Of a stretch of DNA of 64,000 nt, positions 8,746 through 17,367 are shown piece by piece. The stretch covers positions 124,001 to 188,000 of the forward strand of contig CAVZKG010000005.1 of assembly GCA_963775805.1 (NCBI GenBank), given 5' to 3'. The notes below the pieces were generated by a model that saw only the letters and a list, made by a program, of their open reading frames with translations, made no database searches and was not told where the DNA came from. Numbering within the stretch: the stretch's first letter is position 1; each line of letters starts with the position of its first letter. Made by a program: the position numbers and the translations under genes. The DNA comes from JAFAMB01 sp963775805 (GTDB lineage: Bacteria; Verrucomicrobiota; Verrucomicrobiia; Chthoniobacterales; JAFAMB01).

Positions 8746-9915
8746 ATGACAAAATCTTTAAACATTGGATTGGTTGGCTCGGGCTTCATGGGACAAGCCC
8801 ATACAGACGCTTACCGGCGGGCCGGAATGTTGTATCGCAATCTGCCCTGCCTCCCGGTCTTGTACGCCATTGCGGATCAAAACGATTCATTAGCCGAAGA
8901 AGCCAGACGTAAACTAGGTTTTGGCAAAGCTTACGGCGACTGGCGGCGCTTGATTGAAGACCCCGACGTGCATGTAGTCGACATCACGACACCGAACCAT
9001 TTGCACGTGGATGTGGCCTTAGCTGCGCTCGAGGCGGGCAAACATGTTTACTGCGAAAAGCCGATGGCGGTGAAGGTTGAAGATGCCCAGCGAATGGCGG
9101 CGGCGGCCAAGAAAGCGGGCGTTAACACGCTCGTAGCCTTCAACAATGTGAAGACGCCGGCCGCCCTAGTGGCCAAGCAGATCATCGATCGGGGCGAAAT
9201 CGGCGAACCAGTGCGCTTCCGTGGGAGATTCGACCAAGGCTTTTTCAACGACCCGTTACTGCCGTGGTCCTGGCGCTGTTCGAGAGACCTTGCGGGCACT
9301 GGGGCGTTGGGCGATCTCGGCGCACACACGGTGTCGGTAGCGCAGTTCCTGATGGGCGACATTGCTGCGGTGTCCGCCCAAGCTCAGACAATATTTAAAG
9401 AACGTCCCGTGCCGGATTTTGATGCCGGATACGGCAGCAAGGTGACGGCCGACGCGAAAAAACGTATCGTGGAAAATGAGGACCAGATTCAGTCCATGGT
9501 AAAATTTTCTTCCGGAGCCGCCGGCGTGATTGAAGCGTCTCGGATTTGTGCCGGACGGGTATTTGGGGTGTTCTGGGAGATCTCCGGAACGGAGGGTACG
9601 ATCGTGAACAACGGGGAAAGATTCAATGAGCTTCAGGTGTTCCGAATGAGAGATGAAAAGCGCGACCGAGGCTTCACCACCATCTATTGCGGTTCACAAG
9701 TTCCCCAGTACTCGGCTTTCTTTGGCTTTGATTTTGCCGGCGGCGGACTCGGGTATTTTGATATCAAGGTATTCGAAGTGCACGACCTCGTCCAAGGCAT
9801 CGGCCGAAACGAGCGGTGCTTTCCCGATTTTGCCTTTGGCGCGAGGAATCAAGAAATCCTTGAGGCCATAGACCAGTCGGTTCGCTCAGGGACGTGGGTG
9901 TCCACCAATCCTTAG
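8746..9915 (+). CDS. Gfo/Idh/MocA family dehydrogenase
   Basis: A 389-residue oxidoreductase. The ATG (MTKSLNIGLVGSGFMGQAH) has a GAAAGG ribosome-binding site and begins 23 bp after iolE; reading from farther upstream would overlap iolE. The Rossmann motif is at residues 10-15, YCEKPMAV near residue 100 holds the conserved lysine, and GALGDLGAHTVS near residue 190 holds the catalytic Asp/His. The C-terminus (HDLVQGIGR, then CFPDFAFGARN) is reproduced in a remnant at 17001-17147. Its role is probably oxidation of a second sugar or cyclitol intermediate. Substrate unknown. Confidence 0.88.
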   Translation: MTKSLNIGLVGSGFMGQAHTDAYRRAGMLYRNLPCLPVLYAIADQNDSLAEEARRKLGFGKAYGDWRRLIEDPDVHVVDITTPNHLHVDVALAALEAGKHVYCEKPMAVKVEDAQRMAAAAKKAGVNTLVAFNNVKTPAALVAKQIIDRGEIGEPVRFRGRFDQGFFNDPLLPWSWRCSRDLAGTGALGDLGAHTVSVAQFLMGDIAAVSAQAQTIFKERPVPDFDAGYGSKVTADAKKRIVENEDQIQSMVKFSSGAAGVIEASRICAGRVFGVFWEISGTEGTIVNNGERFNELQVFRMRDEKRDRGFTTIYCGSQVPQYSAFFGFDFAGGGLGYFDIKVFEVHDLVQGIGRNERCFPDFAFGARNQEILEAIDQSVRSGTWVSTNP

Positions 9916-10121
9916 TCGCTTAACCAACTGTGTTCAAAACCTCAGACAAAATTGCGAGCTAGCTATCGAACCTGCATATCGAGCTACATCGGACTAGCTT
10001 CCGGGGGCAACTGACAAAACAGGCACTGGTTAGAGGGCTATTTAGAGAAAGGAGCCTCGACATCCCGCGGTGCAAAAGACCATCTCGGAATTGCAAGACT
10101 GAATTGTTAACCTAAGCAACT

Positions 10122-11000
10122 ATGAGTAACAAGATAGACTATAACGAACTGGAAGCACTCGCTCAGAGAGGACGTTGGCTGGCGATCAGCACCGTGGCGC
10201 GAAGCGGTGCCGGGCACGTGGGTGGCCCATTCTCGGCGATGGACATGCTGATCGCGCTCTACTTTCGCGTCATGAATATCAGGCCGGAAGAACCGCGGTG
10301 GTCCGAGCGGGACCGGTTTATTCTTTCGAAAGGGCACTCTTCGATCGGTCAGTACGCCGTGATGGCGCTTCGAGGATTTCTTCCCCTTGAAGAGCTCAAA
10401 ACTTTTGATAAGGGTGGATCTCGGCTGCAGGGCCATCCGGATGTAACGAGACTTCCCGGCCTGGATACATCGACGGGTTCTCTTGGGCAGGGCCTATCGG
10501 TCGGCTTGGGATTCGCCTTAGGGGCCCGGATGCGGGACCAGAAGTTTCATACCTTTGTGATGCTGGGGGATGGGGAATTGCAGGAGGGGATGGTTTGGGA
10601 GGCTTTGCACATCGCACCGAGATATAAGCTCGGAAATCTGACCGCCATTTTGGATTGGAATGGCCTGCAGCAGTTCGGTTGGGTGCTGGCCATCAATGAA
10701 CAGCACCGTGGCGACCGCCGTGACCCGTGGTCCGGGATAGATTTGCGAGGCATATTCGAAAAACTTGGCTGGCGTTGCCTTGAGATTGACGGGCACGACT
10801 TCTCGCAAATTGTGCCTGCCTTAGAAAGCGCGAAGGCGTCGGGCGATTCTGATCAGCCAACGATGATCATCGCCCATACTGTCAAAGGCAAAGGCGTGCA
10901 TTTCACGGAAGGCAAGCATGAATGGCATTCCAAGATCGCGACTAATGAGGAACTGAAAATTGTTGCTGCAGAACTTGGCATTTTGGAGGCGGGAGTATGA
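10122..11000 (+). CDS. Transketolase, N-terminal (TPP-binding) subunit
   Basis: Binds thiamine diphosphate and, with the next gene product, transfers two-carbon ketol units between sugars. It is 292 residues, the standard size of the separate N-terminal subunit. The landmarks are SGAGHVGGPFS near residue 30, SKGHSSIGQY near residue 75 and the TPP motif GDGELQEGMVWEA near residue 150, followed by ILDWNGLQQFG. It overlaps its partner by 4 bp (ATGA), implying coupled translation and a heteromeric enzyme. Split transketolases are often dedicated to a peripheral sugar pathway; here the pair closes the inositol/dehydrogenase arm. The 206 bp before it hold no gene. Confidence 0.93.
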   Translation: MSNKIDYNELEALAQRGRWLAISTVARSGAGHVGGPFSAMDMLIALYFRVMNIRPEEPRWSERDRFILSKGHSSIGQYAVMALRGFLPLEELKTFDKGGSRLQGHPDVTRLPGLDTSTGSLGQGLSVGLGFALGARMRDQKFHTFVMLGDGELQEGMVWEALHIAPRYKLGNLTAILDWNGLQQFGWVLAINEQHRGDRRDPWSGIDLRGIFEKLGWRCLEIDGHDFSQIVPALESAKASGDSDQPTMIIAHTVKGKGVHFTEGKHEWHSKIATNEELKIVAAELGILEAGV

Positions 11001-11932
11001 AGGCGTTACGAGATGTCTTTGGCGATACGCTGGTTTCCTTGGGTTCGAGCGATCCGAGCGTCGTCGTATTAGACGCAGATTTAGCGAATTCGACCAAGGC
11101 GGATAAATTCGCGAAGATGTATCCGGGCAGATTTTTGCAAATGGGAATCGCTGAGCAAAACTTTGTCGGCGTAGCGGTCGGGCTAGCCTCGCTGGGATAT
11201 GTGCCGTGGCTTTCTACATTCACGGTTTTCTTCACCCATCGGGCTCTTGATCCGATTCGGATGTTAGTTGCCCAGACTCACGCGAATGTGAAGATCGGCG
11301 CGGCCTATGCTGGAGTGTTGACGGGACTTACCGGCAAGACGCACCACGATGTCCAGGATCTGGCGATTATGCGTGCGATGCCCGACATGACCGTCGTGGC
11401 TCCCGCTGACGCGATCGAAGGCGAGGCCATCATCCGTTGGGCCACCGAATACGAGGGACCGGTCTATGTTCGTCTGGCACGGGATGCCTCTCCCGACGTT
11501 TTTGATGAGCAGTATCGCTTTGTGCCCGGCAAGACGATTTCGCTGAAGGAGGGCAGTGATCTGTTGATGATTTCCACCGGTCCGCAGAGCGTCCGTTGTC
11601 TTCAGGCGGCTGAGTTGCTCGACGGAAAGGGGATCTCCGCGGGGGTCTTGCATGTGCCCTCAATCAAGCCGGTCAACAAAGAAGAAATCGTGAGTGCAGC
11701 CGAGAAGGCCAAGGTGGTGGTCACTGTGGAAGAGCACAGCATTTACGGTGGGTTGGGCGGTTTGGTGGCGGAAGTGCTATCCGAAACCTCGCCGCGGCGG
11801 GTCGTACGTTTTGGGATCGAGGACCGTTGGGGAGAGTCGGCGCCAAACGATTACCTGCTGGATCTATTTCAAATGTCGGCGTCCCGGTTGAGCGAGCGAA
11901 TTCAAAAGCTAGTTGGGGAATTGCTATGCTAG
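10997..11932 (+). CDS. Transketolase, C-terminal (pyrimidine-binding) subunit
   Basis: The 311-residue partner of the preceding gene, with the Pyr domain followed by the C-terminal domain. The conserved Glu that activates TPP lies in QMGIAEQNFVGVAVGLA (about residue 50). FTVFFTHRALDPIR, GKTHHDVQDLAIMR and VVAPADAIEGEA are typical of this half. EEHSIYGGLGGLVAE marks the C-terminal domain. The start codon sits inside the end of the N-subunit gene. The ketose and aldose substrates cannot be read from the sequence; the surrounding dehydrogenases suggest an oxidised or branched sugar. Confidence 0.93.
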   Translation: MKALRDVFGDTLVSLGSSDPSVVVLDADLANSTKADKFAKMYPGRFLQMGIAEQNFVGVAVGLASLGYVPWLSTFTVFFTHRALDPIRMLVAQTHANVKIGAAYAGVLTGLTGKTHHDVQDLAIMRAMPDMTVVAPADAIEGEAIIRWATEYEGPVYVRLARDASPDVFDEQYRFVPGKTISLKEGSDLLMISTGPQSVRCLQAAELLDGKGISAGVLHVPSIKPVNKEEIVSAAEKAKVVVTVEEHSIYGGLGGLVAEVLSETSPRRVVRFGIEDRWGESAPNDYLLDLFQMSASRLSERIQKLVGELLC

Positions 11933-12066
11933 GGAACACCTAGATTGGTTGTATATATCACCGGCGATTACCGGGCCGGATAATGATTTTCGAAACCAGG
12001 ATGAGTTCGGAGAAGACGGACGGTTGCGGCTTAAGATCGTTCTCCAAAACCCTCTCCGCAAAACTC

Positions 12067-13686
12067 ATGATGTCACCAAGTCTCTCCGATTTCCAACGCC
12101 TCTCCGTTGAACTGGAAGGCGTGCTGCATTTGGACTCAACCACGCGGACGCTCTATGCGACCGATGCGTCCGTGTATCGCGAGATGCCGCAGGCTGTCGC
12201 ACTGCCTAAAAGCGAGGGAGATATTTGCAAACTCATCCGCTTTGCAGGTGAGCACGGCACATCGCTCATACCGCGCACGGCAGGCACGTCGCTTGCCGGG
12301 CAAGTCGTCGGAGCGGGCATCGTGGTGGATGTGTCGCGCCACATGACTCGCATTTTGGAGATCGACCCGGTGCGACGCCGGGTGCGTGTTCAACCCGGCG
12401 CCATCCGTAATGAACTTAATCTAGCTCTTGCTCCTCACGGACTTTTTTTTTGCGCCCGAAACCTCCACGCAGAACCGTTGTATGATCGGAGGCATGGTCG
12501 GTAACAACGCCTGCGGTGCCAACTCCCTTGTCTATGGCAGTACCCGCGAGCATCTCGTATCGCTGCGCGCAGTGATGAGTGACGGGTCGATAGCCGAATT
12601 TGGTGCGCTCTCAGCGGTAGAATTTTCAGCAAAATGTTCCGGCGACACGCTCGAGGCTGCGGTCTACCGCGAGATTAACAAACTGCTTGGGAACGCCGGT
12701 AATCGCGCAGAGATTTCGCGCGAGTTTCCAAAACCATCTATCCACCGCCGCAACACTGGCTATGCGCTCGACTTGCTTGCCGCCTGTGTGCCGTTCACCC
12801 CAGATGGCCCACCCTTTAATTTTTGCCGACTGCTTGCCGGTTCCGAGGGGACGCTCGCGTTCTTAACAGAGATCACGTTGGCCTGCGAACCGCTGCCACC
12901 GCGTGAGACCGCACTACTCTGCGTGCACTGTACCACGATCGATGAGGCTCTCCGGGCCAATCTGGTGGCACTGGGTCACGCGCCGCGTGCTTGCGAGCTG
13001 ATGGACGACAACATCCTGGAATGCACCAAGGCAAATCTTGAGCAGCGGCAGAACCGCTTTTTTGTCCAAGGAAATCCCCGCGCCATTCTCGCAGTCGACC
13101 TAGCCGCCGAAACACGCGAGGAGGTCTCCGCCGTCGCCGCGCAGCTTGAGACTTCGACGATATCCTCGCTCGCCATGGCCTCTCTGCTGTGCACTATGCT
13201 CACGGCGGTTCGGGAGAACTGCATCTGCGGCCAATCCTGAACCTAAAGGATCAAGAGCATCGCAGGCTCTTTCGCATCGTCGGAACCGAGATCGCGCGGT
13301 TAGTGAAGCGCTACGGCGGCTCACTGAGCGGAGAGCACGGCGACGGGCGACTCCGTGGCGAGTTTCTGCCTCTGATGGTCGGCGACAAGAACTATGCTCT
13401 GTTTCGCGAGATAAAACAAGCATGGGATCCGTCCGGGATTTTCAACCCGGGCAAGATCACCGACACGCCTCCGATGGACGCGAACTTGCGCTACGAACCA
13501 GGCCAGGCGGTGAGACAATTCAAGACCGTCCTGAGATTCTCTGAGGCTCGGGGTATCTTGCGCGCCGCAGAGCAGTGCAATGGATCCGGCGACTGCCGCA
13601 AGTCGCATCTCATGGGCCGAACCATGTGTCCAAGTTACATGGCGACGCGCAACGAACGGGATACGACGCGCGTCCATGGCTCATGA
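12067..13686 (+). pseudogene. Broken GlcD-GlcF-type FAD/Fe-S oxidase (glycolate or D-lactate dehydrogenase family)
   Basis: Fragments of one large FAD-linked oxidase lie in successive frames. The first piece (from about 12067) carries the FAD-binding PCMH region (SLIPRTAGTSLAGQVVG). The second (from about 12450) continues with CMIGGMVGNNACGANS. The switch falls in a run of nine T at 12443-12451. Near 13170-13190 the frame changes again, and the stretch normally lying before the YAHGGSGELHLRPIL motif is missing, so an internal deletion is likely. The third piece ends soon after CNGSGDCRKSH, the first cysteines of the Fe-S domain, where a normal protein continues for hundreds of residues. The combination of frame changes, deletion and 3' truncation argues for a true pseudogene and not only a homopolymer error. 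Confidence 0.85.
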
Positions 13687-13729
13687 CCGGCACACTCGCC
13701 GGTCGCCCGCGTACCTTGGCATGCCGACG

Positions 13730-14644
13730 TCATTCCATCATCTGAGGACGTCGTGCTAAAGCGCCCGAGTGATCGTACCTTAACCCTTCTCTCAATTGCC
13801 CACTGGAGGGTCCTTGTGTTCCATTCACTCTAGAATCTACGACACGAAGCTCGATGCCGCGTTTTTGGAACTCCTTGAAAACTTTCGAAGAAATCCCCGA
13901 ATCTGTGATCGTTAAATGGATATCTGAAAAATCGGCAAAACTTACGAGGCAGTTCCGTTCGAATTTGGATGAATCAGTCAAAATATAGGTCTCTTCAGCC
14001 GCTCGAATCATTTGTTCCTTAATATCAGCATCATTCGAATCGGCGGTGCTGTACCCATGGGATAAACTTATCCCGGATGCACCCAAGAAAGCTCGGTTGA
14101 CATGGTAGCTCTCCAGGTTGTTGACAGTGATGGGACCGGTCAAAGCCAAACTGTGGTTAAGCACTTCCCCTCCAACTAACAAAATTTTGTATCCTGCCTT
14201 GGACAATTCCAAGGCAGCCGGCAGCGAATTCGTGATTACCAGCAGAGACTTGAATTTTCCAGCCAAGGCCTGAGCCAGCCAGTAGGTCGTGGTCCCAGCG
14301 TCCAATATGATTGAATCGCCTTCCTTGATGTATTCGACAGCCGCTTGGGCTATCAGTTTTTTTGCGTTCGCCTGCGTCTGCAATTCTTCTAAAAATGTAA
14401 CGTTGAAACGGTTGCGTGGAGAGAAGATTGCGCTGCCATGGATTCGTTCGATCAGGCCTTGCGTTTCCAAGATGTCCAGATCTTTCCGCATTGTGACTTG
14501 GCTAACGTTCAGTCTGTCTGCCAAAGCCTCAACCCTTATCTCCCCCTCGTCTCCTAACAACTCGAGAATACGTTTATGACGTTCATCCATCGTCACCACA
14601 GATTGCCTTTTGGCTGCTTGCTTCTTTTGCCTAATTTTGCTCAT
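13730..14644 (-). CDS. DeoR-family transcriptional regulator
   Basis: A repressor-type regulator of sugar catabolism. From the ATG reading MSKIRQKK it has 304 residues; MDERHKRIL 18 codons later is an alternative start. The DeoR helix-turn-helix is clear (RILELLGDEG, then LADRLNVSQVTMRKDLDIL). The C-terminal sensor (DeoRC) domain has the phosphosugar-binding motifs DAGTTT and ITNSLPAALELS, followed by LVGGEV and TDSSKF. It is separated from the catabolic operon only by the oxidase pseudogene and is probably its local regulator. About 60 residues after the usual DeoR end are extra and variable. A closely related but degenerate copy lies at 16172-16921. Confidence 0.9.
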   Translation of the reverse strand: MSKIRQKKQAAKRQSVVTMDERHKRILELLGDEGEIRVEALADRLNVSQVTMRKDLDILETQGLIERIHGSAIFSPRNRFNVTFLEELQTQANAKKLIAQAAVEYIKEGDSIILDAGTTTYWLAQALAGKFKSLLVITNSLPAALELSKAGYKILLVGGEVLNHSLALTGPITVNNLESYHVNRAFLGASGISLSHGYSTADSNDADIKEQMIRAAEETYILTDSSKFERNCLVSFADFSDIHLTITDSGISSKVFKEFQKRGIELRVVDSRVNGTQGPSSGQLREGLRYDHSGALARRPQMME

Positions 14645-14842
14645 TACTCTCACGGCATGTTGAAGTAACACTGATGGCGATAAATTTCCCGCGCTACCTT
14701 AACACAACTGGTTTTAATTCGGGGCCCCTATTAACTGCTTTCTTCGATCTTAATCGACCTAAGTGACGTTTAAATAGTACAACATGTTTGCATAGTAATA
14801 TATCTGCCGAAGGGTAACGTGAGGCTTCGGCTCCTCCAACGA

Positions 14843-15871
14843 TCACTCGGAATTGAGATGGAACTGCGTCAATAAGCGGATGGGAAGATGGTTCACTTCT
14901 TGCAAATCCCGACTTCCGTCGACGGCTTCTTGCAGCAGTCGCTTGGTGCGATGCAGGAGTTCGTCGAGATCTTGTGTGATGAGATAATCAATTCTTTCTG
15001 ACCGCAGGAGCGGCTCTGTGACGTGATTCAACTCGTGAGTTATGTAGAGGGGACGGTAAGTCAGCTTCATGTGCGATAAGGCCTGGGCTAAGCCGCGATT
15101 GCCGCCTGCAACGTTGTACAGTCCGGCCAGGTTCGGGTTTGTTGTAAAAAGCTTTAGCGTAGCGTCGTATGCGATTTCACTCGAGTCATTGCCTACGATT
15201 TCCAATAGCTTGATATTTGAAAATTTCTGACGCAGGAGCGAGCGGAATCCAATCTCTCGATCTTCGTGACACCGGAACGAAACATTCCCAACGACAACCG
15301 CCACGGTGGCATCCGTTCGGTGTTCCAGATGACGCCCCAACAGAAAGGCAGCCATCTGGCCAGCGGCTCGATTATCGATGCCGAGATATGCGAAACGCGC
15401 ACTACGGTCAAGATCGGAAACAACGGCAATTACTGGTTTATCGGCATTCCGAACACGTTGCAGTTCGATCACAAGCGGTGTCACATTCTTGCAGATGATG
15501 GCAACACCATCGAGTTCTTCACCGAGACGACGAATCATATCGATCGTCGCCGTCTCGGATTCGCAAGAATGGCTTTCAAGCTGTGAGAAGTCCCCGTTGC
15601 GTTGCCCCTCTAGCGTCGCCATGAGGGATTGCGAGAAGGCCTGACCAGCTTGAATGATCAAACCGAACCGGCGTTTGGTGCCTCTTTGTTTCGAAGCTGG
15701 CAACAGTGCTTGAGCATAGGCTTGTTCCAATTGAACCAGAGTACCATGGACAAGATCCCTCGTGCGAGGATCAACCCCTGGACGCCGGTGAAGAACGCGA
15801 TCCACGGTCGCCCGGCTAACGCCGGTTGCCTTTGCTATTTCATCGATAGTGGGTCGGGCTTTAGTTCTCAT
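14843..15871 (-). CDS. LacI-family transcriptional regulator
   Basis: A 342-residue DNA-binding regulator. The N-terminal LacI helix-turn-helix and hinge are evident (TIDEIAKATGVSRATVDRVL, residues 8-27). They are followed by a periplasmic-binding-protein-like ligand domain (FGLIIQAGQAFSQSL, AVVSDLD, AYLGIDNRAAGQMAA). This domain resembles the ribose-type binding proteins used by the importers in this window. It lies between deoR and its degenerate copy and is transcribed toward deoR. The likely effector is a sugar or cyclitol, and the likely targets are the flanking catabolic genes; both are inferred. Confidence 0.9.
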   Translation of the reverse strand: MRTKARPTIDEIAKATGVSRATVDRVLHRRPGVDPRTRDLVHGTLVQLEQAYAQALLPASKQRGTKRRFGLIIQAGQAFSQSLMATLEGQRNGDFSQLESHSCESETATIDMIRRLGEELDGVAIICKNVTPLVIELQRVRNADKPVIAVVSDLDRSARFAYLGIDNRAAGQMAAFLLGRHLEHRTDATVAVVVGNVSFRCHEDREIGFRSLLRQKFSNIKLLEIVGNDSSEIAYDATLKLFTTNPNLAGLYNVAGGNRGLAQALSHMKLTYRPLYITHELNHVTEPLLRSERIDYLITQDLDELLHRTKRLLQEAVDGSRDLQEVNHLPIRLLTQFHLNSE

Positions 15872-16017
15872 TGCTCCAAAAAATCAACGACCGCCTCCCG
15901 GGATTTCATTATCGCATCATAGTGCCTCAATCGAATGGGTTCAAGCTGTTATCGATGCGTAAATTCAGCGCGAGCACGGCTGCAGGAATTCAATGGTCAT
16001 TTTCAATTAACTGCCTC

Positions 16018-16045
16018 TTGACACCTCTGAATGACGCCGTATGAT
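16018..16045 (+). promoter_or_regulatory. Sigma-70-like promoter
   Basis: TTGACA at 16018-16023 and TATGAT at 16040-16045 are separated by 16 bp on the plus strand, in the 300-bp interval between lacI (minus) and the deoR-like gene at 16172 (plus). Good hexamers and plausible spacing; no experimental support. Confidence 0.5.
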
Positions 16046-16171
16046 GCGATATGAGTTTTAAATTGCTCGATACTTTTGTCTTAAAACAAACCGAATTAGA
16101 GGCATAAATACCTCATAGTAACTCAATTTGTAACTGCGTGACAAGGCGGCAACGCCCAAAAAATACAACCC

Positions 16172-16921
16172 ATGATCACCCCACGAACAACGAGCATTCA
16201 ATTTACGAATAATATTGGCGGACTTGGCGAGAAACTTAAGCACATAAGGGCTGGCAAATTAGCCGCTCGTTTCGAAGTCAGCGAGATAGCGGTTCAAGGA
16301 AATCTCGAGGCGTTTGACAAACGGATATCGAGACACCGGAATTCCAATGGTGAGAGTTGCTCATCTCAGGGTCGACTTGTTCAAGCACACCGAGAGAATG
16401 CGATCGCACAGTTGGCGCTCAATTACATTGCTGAAGGTTTTACCATTCTCCTTGATGCCGGCAGTACAACTCTGTCCCTTGCTCGAGCACTCCGAGGTAA
16501 TTTCCAATCGCTCTTTATCATAACAAATTCCATCCCGGCAGCACTGGAATTGTCCAAAACGAATTACAAGATTCTGCTGACGGGCGGGGAGGTAAGCGAC
16601 AGCAATCTGGCGCTGATTGGCTCAGCGGCGACTAAGACGCTAAAACGTTATCATGCAGACCGCGCATTTCTAGGAACCTCCGGCATTACCGTTGCACACG
16701 GATATAGCACGGCCGATTCGTTGGAGGCGCAAGTCAAACAAGCCATGATCCGGTCTGCAGACGAGACTTATGTGCTGGCGGATTCGTCCAAATTCGGGCA
16801 TGCATACCTGGAGAGCTTCGCAAGCCTTTCAGCTATTTCCTTGACGCTGACGGACTCCGGAATGCCTGGGAAATTTCGTGAGGCGTTCGCTGAACGCGGG
16901 ATCGGATTCAAATGTCCTTGA
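16172..16921 (+). CDS. Degenerate DeoR-family regulator paralogue
   Basis: A 249-residue open frame whose residues from about 75 on align closely with the DeoR protein at 13730-14644 (DAGSTTLSLARAL, FIITNSIPAALELSK, LGTSGITVAHGYSTADS, LADSSKF). The N-terminal DNA-binding part is badly eroded: LAARFEVSEIAVQGNLEAF keeps the outline of the second half of the HTH, but the first helix and the sequence around it are lost. The ligand domain is intact and could still oligomerise, but specific DNA binding is doubtful. It is followed by a remnant of the Gfo/Idh gene, so it appears to belong to a duplicated and decaying copy of the local catabolic locus. Confidence 0.65.
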   Translation: MITPRTTSIQFTNNIGGLGEKLKHIRAGKLAARFEVSEIAVQGNLEAFDKRISRHRNSNGESCSSQGRLVQAHRENAIAQLALNYIAEGFTILLDAGSTTLSLARALRGNFQSLFIITNSIPAALELSKTNYKILLTGGEVSDSNLALIGSAATKTLKRYHADRAFLGTSGITVAHGYSTADSLEAQVKQAMIRSADETYVLADSSKFGHAYLESFASLSAISLTLTDSGMPGKFREAFAERGIGFKCP

Positions 16922-17000
16922 GGATTCCGTGTGGGTCACCTTGGCCGGCCTGGTCCCTGATTTAGGTCACCATCGTCAACGGACGCTTACCGGCGTGCAG

Positions 17001-17147
17001 GTGCACGATCTGATTCAAGCAATTGGCCGAGGTAAAAACTGTTTTCCCGATTTTGATTTTGGCGCAAGAAATCGGGAAATCCTCGAGGCAATCGATCAAT
17101 CAAGCCGCTCCGGCATCTGGGTCTCGACGACAGCGAAAGGGGTATAG
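17001..17147 (+). pseudogene. C-terminal remnant of a Gfo/Idh/MocA dehydrogenase
   Basis: About 48 codons reading VHDLIQAIGRGKNCFPDFDF and continuing to GIWVSTT match the last 48 residues of the dehydrogenase at 8746-9915, with conservative differences and a proper stop. No upstream dehydrogenase sequence survives. It marks a second, mostly deleted copy of that gene. Confidence 0.8.
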
Positions 17148-17155
17148 GGCAAATC

Positions 17156-17200
17156 GGTCCTATAAAACGTATAGGTCCTATAAGTCGTAGAAGTCCTATC
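17156..17200. repeat. 18-bp tandem repeat, about 2.5 units
   Basis: Units begin GGTCCTATAA at 17156 and 17174, with a partial and less exact unit (AGTCCTAT) at 17192. The period is 18 bp. It lies just after the dehydrogenase remnant. The function is unknown. Confidence 0.6.
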
Positions 17201-17367
17201 CGATCGGATTCAGCATTCCGCGCCACCTCGGCGACAAATCCGAAAACAAACTGAAACCGGAGCGCGGCGTACACGTCTTTTTGGGCGCTTACACGAGAGA
17301 AGAAATGCATCCTAAGCGAAATGAAGTTATTTGACCGCGTGCAATCAATTCCGAGGAGGTGTACCTC

